Source of the DNA: Stigonema ocellatum SAG 48.90 = DSM 106950
Lineage (GTDB): Bacteria; Cyanobacteriota; Cyanobacteriia; Cyanobacteriales; Nostocaceae
Reading direction: 5' to 3'
Assembly: GCA_016903675.1 (NCBI GenBank)
Contig: JADQBA010000092.1
Location: 1-37,313 of the forward strand
Length of the DNA: 37,313 bases
A program made the position numbers and the translations under genes. The notes under the pieces are model-generated. The model saw nothing but the letters and a program-made list of their open reading frames with translations, searched no databases and was not told the origin of the DNA. Positions 32,560 to 37,313 of the stretch are shown here, piece after piece. How positions within the stretch are numbered: position 1 is the first letter of the stretch; the number at the start of each line of letters is the position of its first letter.

Positions 32560-33366
32560 ATGACCACTCTGCAAGTCGCTGGTTTCTCTTCATCCATTCT
32601 GATTGGTATTAGCCTGGGCTTACTAGGGGGGGGTGGCAGTATACTGACTTTGCCCGTTCTGGTATACCTGCTCCACATTAATCCAATCCTGTCAACGGCC
32701 TATTCCCTGTTCATTGTCGGCACTACCTCCCTGGTAGGGTCAATCAATTACATGAAACAGGGGCTAATTAATTACTCGGCGGCTGTTGCCTTTGCACTCC
32801 CTTCCCTGGTTACGGTCATCCTGGCCCGTCAGTTTATGCTGCCTTATATTCCCGCTCAACTTCCGCTTTGGGCCGGATTTGTGCTGACGAAACCAGTCGC
32901 GCTGATGGTTCTGTTTGCGCTGATTATGCTGGCCGCAGCCTATTCAATGATTCGGGAGAACAAAGCCGTCTCCGTAACTGAGCGGGAGGATAAGGAGACT
33001 AATTTTCCCGTCATTGCCCTGGAGGGCGGGCTGGTTGGCCTGGTGACCGGTATCGTTGGGGCGGGTGGGGGATTCCTGATTATCCCGACGCTGGTGCTCT
33101 TTGCCCGGTTGCCCATGAAAACAGCCATTGGTAGTTCGCTGCTGATTATAGCCTTCAATTCACTCGTTGGGTTTACCAGCAGTCCAGCCGACCAGGTAAT
33201 CGATTGGGGATTTCTGAGCGTATTTACCGCACTTTCCGTGGGCGGTATTTTTCTGGGCAGTCAGTTGGCCCGCTATATCGCCGGGCAGCACTTGCGGAAA
33301 GCCTTTGGCTGGTTTGTGCTGGGCATGGGTGTATTCATCCTGACAAAAGAGCTGCTTTTTAGATGA
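32560..33366 (+). CDS. TSUP (TauE/SafE) sulfite/sulfur anion permease
   Basis: A membrane protein of 268 residues from the ATG at 32560 (MTTLQVAGFSSSILIG; a TTG at 32506 would start inside the operator). It has about eight membrane helices in two homologous halves, each with the TSUP signature: GISLGLLGGGGSILTLPVL and VTGIVGAGGGFLIIPTLV, both followed by an inverted-helix region. TSUP proteins move sulfite, thiosulfate, sulfonates or sulfide-derived anions. In Bacteroidota it sits regularly beside persulfide dioxygenase and YeeE genes. Its own operator and promoter separate it from the Crp/Fnr gene. Confidence 0.88.
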   Translation: MTTLQVAGFSSSILIGISLGLLGGGGSILTLPVLVYLLHINPILSTAYSLFIVGTTSLVGSINYMKQGLINYSAAVAFALPSLVTVILARQFMLPYIPAQLPLWAGFVLTKPVALMVLFALIMLAAAYSMIRENKAVSVTEREDKETNFPVIALEGGLVGLVTGIVGAGGGFLIIPTLVLFARLPMKTAIGSSLLIIAFNSLVGFTSSPADQVIDWGFLSVFTALSVGGIFLGSQLARYIAGQHLRKAFGWFVLGMGVFILTKELLFR

Positions 33367-33378
33367 TTTTGAGGGCTG

Positions 33379-33423
33379 TGTGACAAGTATCACAGAACCC
33401 CGGAGATCCACTTCCTAGTTTTG
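33379..33423 (+). promoter_or_regulatory. CRP-like operator and -7 box before the persulfide operon
   Basis: TGTGACAAGTATCACA (33379-33394) has perfect TGTGA/TCACA arms with a 6-bp centre. The -7 box TAGTTTTG (33416-33423) fully matches TAnnTTTG and starts 29.5 bp from the operator centre, the same geometry as before the TSUP gene. The predicted transcript start near 33429 leaves about 32 bases before the ATG at 33461. Confidence 0.75.
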
Positions 33424-33460
33424 ATTCAATATTTAGTCCGTATGTCAATCCAATCGTTTT

Positions 33461-34873
33461 ATGAAAATTGAGCAGATTTATACCGGTTGCTTATCGCAGG
33501 GAACCTACTATATCGAAAGCAACGGGGAAGCCGCTGTCATTGATCCCTTACGGGAAGTGGCTTCGTATATGGAGAAAGCTCGTAGCGATGGGGCGACGAT
33601 AAAGTATGTATTCGAGACGCACCTGCACGCTGATTTTGTGTCGGGTCATCTTGACTTAGCCCGCCAGGCAGGCGCACCAATCATCTATGGCCCCAACGCA
33701 CAGACTGGCTTTGAATCGTATAGTGCCCGCGCCGGAGAAGAGTTTCCACTGGGTGCGCTAACGATTCAAGTACTGCATACACCGGGTCATACGATTGAAT
33801 CGAGCTGTTATCTGCTCCTGGATGCGGCCCGGCTGCCCATCGCGCTTTTTAGTGGCGATACCTTGTTTATTGGCGATGTTGGGCGACCCGACCTGGCACA
33901 GGGATCCGCATTGACCACGCCGGATTTAGCGGGTATGCTCTTCGATTCGCTTAGAACCCAGATTATGCTTTTACCGGACAACGTAGTGATTTATCCGGCT
34001 CACGGAGCGGGCTCCGCTTGTGGCAAGAGCATGAGTAAAGAAACCAGCGATACGCTGGGCAATCAGAAACGGGTCAATTATGCGCTCCGAGCCGACATGA
34101 GCCGGCTGGAATTTATTCAGGAAGTAACCGACGGACTAGCCAAACCGCCCGCTTATTTTCCTGAAAACGTCCGCATGAACCGGGAAGGCTACGAACAGAT
34201 TGACCGCGTGTTGAAACGGGGAGCGCAGCCACTTAGTCCACAGGCTTTTGAAGCGGCCGCCAACCAGACCGGTGCACTCCTGCTGGATACCCGCGACGCA
34301 CAGCTCTTCGCTACCGGGTTTGTGCCCAACGCCATTAATATTGGCTTGAATGGGCAGTTTGCTCCCTGGGTGGGCGCACTCATCCCAGACGTGAGGCAGC
34401 CAATTTTGCTCATTACAGAAGCGGGCAAAGCGGCTGAATCGCTGGTTCGATTGGCTCGTGTGGGTTACGATCAGGTTATTGGCTACCTGGATGGCGGACT
34501 AAACGCCTGGATCAATGCCGGTCTTGAGGTTGACCACATGCCGTCTCTTTCAGCCGATGAAGTGGCCACTCAGTTAGCGCTGGATGAGCTTACCCTCGTG
34601 GATGTACGTAAGCCGGGCGAGTTTGCCGCTGAGCACATTGATGGGGCGATTAACCTACCCCTTGATACGTTGAATGACAGGATGGCTGAAATAAAAAAAG
34701 AAGGGTCGGTCTATGTGCACTGCGCAGGCGGATACCGCTCCATGATGGCCCTGTCGATTCTGAAGGCCCGTGGCTTCGATAACCTGATCGACATTGCCGG
34801 TGGGTTTGCCGCTATGCAGCAAACCGGGCGTTTCAACACGACTAATTTCGTCTGTCCCGCTACCCAGCAGTAA
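33461..34873 (+). CDS. CstB-like persulfide dioxygenase with pseudo-rhodanese and rhodanese domains
   Basis: A 470-residue three-domain enzyme. Residues 1-235 are an ETHE1-like metallo-beta-lactamase domain: THLHADFVSGH gives His54, His56 and Asp58; HTPGHT gives His110; SGDTLFIGDVGRPD gives Asp133. His54, His110 and Asp133 should bind one Fe; the His that usually follows the Asp is Phe59, in keeping with a single metal. Residues about 255-355 are a rhodanese fold whose active Cys is replaced (Glu320 in LLITEAGKA). Residues about 365-455 are an active rhodanese with Cys421 in VHCAGGYRS. The order matches S. aureus CstB, which turns persulfides into thiosulfate. It leads a tightly spaced four-gene operon. 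Confidence 0.92.
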   Translation: MKIEQIYTGCLSQGTYYIESNGEAAVIDPLREVASYMEKARSDGATIKYVFETHLHADFVSGHLDLARQAGAPIIYGPNAQTGFESYSARAGEEFPLGALTIQVLHTPGHTIESSCYLLLDAARLPIALFSGDTLFIGDVGRPDLAQGSALTTPDLAGMLFDSLRTQIMLLPDNVVIYPAHGAGSACGKSMSKETSDTLGNQKRVNYALRADMSRLEFIQEVTDGLAKPPAYFPENVRMNREGYEQIDRVLKRGAQPLSPQAFEAAANQTGALLLDTRDAQLFATGFVPNAINIGLNGQFAPWVGALIPDVRQPILLITEAGKAAESLVRLARVGYDQVIGYLDGGLNAWINAGLEVDHMPSLSADEVATQLALDELTLVDVRKPGEFAAEHIDGAINLPLDTLNDRMAEIKKEGSVYVHCAGGYRSMMALSILKARGFDNLIDIAGGFAAMQQTGRFNTTNFVCPATQQ

Positions 34874-34885
34874 TTTATCAAGATC

Positions 34886-35509
34886 ATGACTGAAAATCAT
34901 CAACACTGGGAAACCGTTTACCGGACCAAACAACCCGATCAGGTAAGCTGGACGCAGGCTATTCCCCAAACATCGCTGGCGTTCATTCGCCGTTGCCAGG
35001 TACCCAAAACAGCCCCCATTATCGACATTGGCGGTGGCGATAGTACCCTGGTTGACTTTCTCTTAGCGGATGGTTACGAGCATATTACCGTACTTGACAT
35101 TTCGGCCCACGCCCTGACCAAAGCGCAGCAACGAATCGGCAAGCAGGCAAACCGGGTCAACTGGATCGTGAGTGATGTGCTGACCTTCCGGCCAACGGCG
35201 ACCTATACCATTTGGCACGACCGGGCCACGTTTCATTTTCTGACTTCGACGGATCAGATTGCGACCTACCTCCAGACGGCCCGACAGGCCGTTACTGGAT
35301 TCATGACTATGGGTACCTTTTCGGAGAATGGGCCGGACCGATGCAGTGGACTGGCCGTTAAACAGTACTCTGAACCGGAGCTGGAAGAGCAACTAAAGGC
35401 GGGCTTTACGAAGCTTCATTGCGTGACGGAAGATCACCAAACCCCGTTTGGTACCACCCAGAATTTTCTGTTTTGTCACTTTAAACGGAATTTGTCAAAT
35501 AGCTTATAG
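34886..35509 (+). CDS. Class I SAM-dependent methyltransferase in the sulfur operon
   Basis: A 207-residue Rossmann-fold methyltransferase starting 12 bp after the dioxygenase gene. Motif I is IIDIGGGDSTLVDFLL, followed by the acidic end of beta 2 (TVLDISAHAL) and motif IV-like WIVSDVLTF with IWHDRATFHFL. Conserved cysteines in GPDRCSGLAVKQYS are typical for this subgroup in Bacteroidota sulfur clusters. The substrate is unknown. Position in an operon for persulfide handling suggests thiol or sulfide S-methylation as a further detoxification route, but this is inference; TehB-like and thiopurine methyltransferase-like enzymes share the fold. Confidence 0.85.
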   Translation: MTENHQHWETVYRTKQPDQVSWTQAIPQTSLAFIRRCQVPKTAPIIDIGGGDSTLVDFLLADGYEHITVLDISAHALTKAQQRIGKQANRVNWIVSDVLTFRPTATYTIWHDRATFHFLTSTDQIATYLQTARQAVTGFMTMGTFSENGPDRCSGLAVKQYSEPELEEQLKAGFTKLHCVTEDHQTPFGTTQNFLFCHFKRNLSNSL

Positions 35510-35524
35510 CCAATTTAGTACCTT

Positions 35525-36100
35525 ATGGAATTTCTGCATACAATCCGGCAACCCTGGCCCTGGTACGTAGCTGGGCCGCTCATCGGCCTTACCGTTCCCA
35601 CGCTGCTACTGATCGGCAATAAGTCATTTGGTATCTCGTCGTCGCTTCGACATATCTGCGCGGCCTGCCTGCCGGCTAACATTTCCTTTTTTCACTATGA
35701 CTGGAAGAAAGAAGCCTGGAATTTATTTTTTGTGGCGGGTGTGCTACTGGGTGGTTTTGTCGCCACCCGCTTTTTGGCCAACCCTGACTCGATCAGTATA
35801 GCCCCGCGGACCGTAGTGGCTTTACAGGCTCTGGGGATTCAGGATTTTTCGGGACTGATGCCCGCCGACCTATTCGCCCTGTCGAATCTGTTTACGCTCA
35901 AAGGGTTGTTCTTCAGCGTTATTGGCGGGTTGATGGTGGGCTTTGGAACCCGGTGGGCCGGCGGTTGTACATCGGGGCATGCCATCATGGGCCTCTCCAA
36001 CCTGCAATGGCCATCGTTGGTGGCAACGATTTGTTTTATGGTAGGAGGCTTTGTGATGACGCACCTTTTACTGCCGTTTATTTTCGCCTGGATCAACTAA
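35525..36100 (+). CDS. YeeE/YedE sulfur transporter, N-terminal half type
   Basis: A membrane protein of 191 residues with five to six helices. The conserved sulfur-transport cysteines are in RHICAACLP and in WAGGCTSGHAIMGLS, the latter being the hallmark of the YeeE/YedE (TsuA) family, which conducts thiosulfate or related sulfur compounds by Cys relay. The family is often split in two genes in Bacteroidota and Proteobacteria (PmpA/PmpB); this is the first half. It follows the methyltransferase by 15 bp and is followed 13 bp later by the second half. Confidence 0.9.
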   Translation: MEFLHTIRQPWPWYVAGPLIGLTVPTLLLIGNKSFGISSSLRHICAACLPANISFFHYDWKKEAWNLFFVAGVLLGGFVATRFLANPDSISIAPRTVVALQALGIQDFSGLMPADLFALSNLFTLKGLFFSVIGGLMVGFGTRWAGGCTSGHAIMGLSNLQWPSLVATICFMVGGFVMTHLLLPFIFAWIN

Positions 36101-36113
36101 GCCATCTTTCCCC

Positions 36114-36617
36114 ATGAATCAATCCCTTCCCCTAAAGCCGCGTTCATCGACTGTCCTGGGATCTCTCCACGAAGCGCCCGGGGCAAAAACTAAACCCGAA
36201 ACGGGGCTTGCCAATCTAAAGTACCTGATTGTCGGTCTGTTGTTTGGCGTTGTCTTCGTCAAAGCTGAAATCATTTCCTGGTTCCGGATTCAGGAAATGT
36301 TCCGGCTGGATTCGTTTCACATGTACGGGGTTATCGGCAGTGCCGTTGTGGTAGGGCTCCTATCCGTACAATTCATTAAGCGCTTCGGTATCAAAACGAT
36401 GACTGGCGAGCCGGTTCATATTGCGCCAAAGAAATTTCACCAAGGCCAGATCTATGGCGGGCTTATTTTTGGCTTGGGCTGGGCTATTACCGGCGCTTGT
36501 CCAGGCCCCTTATTCGCTCAGATTGGCAGTGGGTATGGCCTTGTGGCGGTTACACTGCTGAGTGCTATAGGAGGTACGTGGCTGTATGGCTACTTTCGGG
36601 AGAAACTGCCGCAGTAA
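36114..36617 (+). CDS. YeeE/YedE-related (DUF6691) half-transporter
   Basis: A 167-residue membrane protein. After about 35 polar residues it has four or five helices, including LKYLIVGLLFGVVFVKAEI and IYGGLIFGLGWAITGACPGPLFAQIGSG; the Cys in TGACPGP is the counterpart of GGCTSGH in the partner. It is annotated in relatives as DUF6691 or as the second YeeE/YedE half. Together with the preceding gene it should form the complete sulfur channel. It is the last gene of the operon; 38 bp further on a gene on the opposite strand ends. Confidence 0.88.
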   Translation: MNQSLPLKPRSSTVLGSLHEAPGAKTKPETGLANLKYLIVGLLFGVVFVKAEIISWFRIQEMFRLDSFHMYGVIGSAVVVGLLSVQFIKRFGIKTMTGEPVHIAPKKFHQGQIYGGLIFGLGWAITGACPGPLFAQIGSGYGLVAVTLLSAIGGTWLYGYFREKLPQ

Positions 36618-36655
36618 TAGGGTCGCTTACGTTTCCACACGGCGGTTTTCACGAT

Positions 36656-37111
36656 TTATAGTATAACGGCCTGTCCTGGTTCGGTCAGGTAATGAAACTG
36701 AATGCCTAATTTCTCAACGTAAGGCCCGTATGTTTCATACCGTTGCTGGAGAAAGAACGATTTGGCATACCCATCATGGACGGGCAGGATCTGTTTGGGT
36801 TGCATCTGTTTGACAAAATTGGCTACCACAAGCTCGGTCAGAAACGGAGCCATGACGGGCAGTACCAGCAACTCGATCCCCTTATAATTCAGTAGGATAG
36901 GAGAGAACGAATCTGCGGGATTGAGCACCTGATTGTCAATGACAAAAGCAAACATCTTAGGTAAGTGATCGTCCAAAACGGGCTCATGAGGAACCGATAT
37001 CGCTTGTAGGGTAAACGGACCGAGTTGAAGGGTTCCTTCCTCAATAACCCGCACAGGTATTGCCTGCGGGTGGAGTTTATCGGCGACTTCCTGCGTCGAA
37101 AATACCTGGGT
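36656..37111 (-). pseudogene. Metallo-beta-lactamase-fold hydrolase, 5' part lost or interrupted
   Basis: Readable protein of about 150 residues up to a TGA at 37112-37114: VFSTQEVADKLHPQAIP, the strand-loop FTLQAISVPHEP, FAFVIDNQVLNPADSFSP, a helical part and the final KQILPVHDGYAKSFF. This is the C-terminal half of an UlaG/YtnP-like metal-dependent hydrolase; the HxHxDH metal site expected in the N-terminal half is missing. Upstream of the TGA the same frame continues (LRNPPHGLYAGAGPLLYASEIS) into the tandem repeat. A GTG at 37054 could start a shorter product, but it would lack the metal site. Degraded gene is the best reading, unless the TGA is a sequencing error. Confidence 0.7.
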
Positions 37112-37196
37112 TCAACTCAAGTTGGAGATTTCAGAGGCATAGAGCAATGGTCCCGCTCCGGCGTACAGGCCGTGCGGTGGATTCCGTAGCATTTTG

Positions 37197-37313
37197 ACCG
37201 GGTCACGCCAGACCGGGTCACGCCAGACCGGGTCACGCCAGACCGGGTCACGCCAGACCGGGTCACGCCAGACCGGGTCACGCCAGACCGGGTCACGCCA
37301 GACCGGGTCACGC
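37197..37313. repeat. 15-bp tandem repeat at the window end
   Basis: Seven full copies and a 12-bp partial copy of ACCGGGTCACGCCAG, identical to each other. The unit is five codons long. On the minus strand one frame encodes DPVWR repeats and runs without a stop into the remnant upstream of the broken hydrolase; another encodes TRSGV repeats. The window stops inside the array, so the true copy number is unknown. Confidence 0.95.

Overview
The window looks like a plasmid or plasmid-derived accessory region of a Bacteroidota bacterium, most likely a Cytophagales member close to Spirosoma. The lines of evidence are: promoter boxes of the Bacteroidota type (TAnnTTTG, with an upstream TTTG or TTG in places), a CzcA pump fused to its own TolC-type outer-membrane domain, two small proteins resembling the DUF6660 family, a MacB/FtsX-type permease without a nearby ATPase, and a Rep_3 initiator behind an AT-rich iteron origin. 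No relaxase, conjugation gene, intact partition locus, rRNA or tRNA was seen. The window ends inside a 15-bp tandem repeat, so it may be a contig cut at that repeat.

Layout. 1-6.3 kb: a broken serine resolvase, a HTH/PIN toxin-antitoxin pair, a GNAT acetyltransferase, a PAS histidine kinase, and an IS110-type element with a strongly structured non-coding end that is a candidate bridge RNA. 6.3-11.2 kb: a BTRD-repeat/beta-lactamase-fold serine hydrolase resembling polyglycine hydrolases, and an 800-residue ABC-type permease. 11.4-25.6 kb: a metal-efflux island, all on the minus strand, bounded by a perfect 45-bp inverted repeat. Read in transcription order it holds a DUF6660-like protein, CzcA-TolC fusion, CzcB, a CaCA exchanger, a beta-propeller lipoprotein, a small membrane protein, an HMA-CDF transporter, NAD synthetase, a second DUF6660-like protein and a Cys-rich exported protein. 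26.2-28.1 kb: the replication origin (12 iterons, AT-rich stretch, Rep_3 gene). 28.2-31.7 kb: a full-length Tn3-family transposase and a truncated methyltransferase. 31.8-36.6 kb: a sulfide/persulfide module made of a Crp/Fnr regulator, a TSUP permease, a CstB-like persulfide dioxygenase-rhodanese, a SAM methyltransferase and two YeeE/YedE half-transporters. 36.6 kb to the end: a broken metallo-beta-lactamase-fold gene and the tandem repeat.

How it works together. The metal island should export divalent cations: CzcB and the CzcA-TolC fusion span the envelope, CDF and CaCA proteins act at the inner membrane, and small exported Cys-rich proteins may bind metal in the periplasm. The sulfur module should import or export sulfur species and oxidise persulfide. 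Two CRP-like palindromes lie at exactly the same distance from two promoter boxes, and the Crp/Fnr protein carries the recognition-helix residues expected for TGTGA, so the module is probably one regulon.

The least explained features are a family of 39-bp repeats, all in one orientation, that separate the gene modules of the first 11 kb and one of which adjoins the IS110 element; the 45-bp inverted repeats around the metal island; and the roughly 92-97 bp phasing of the distal iterons.
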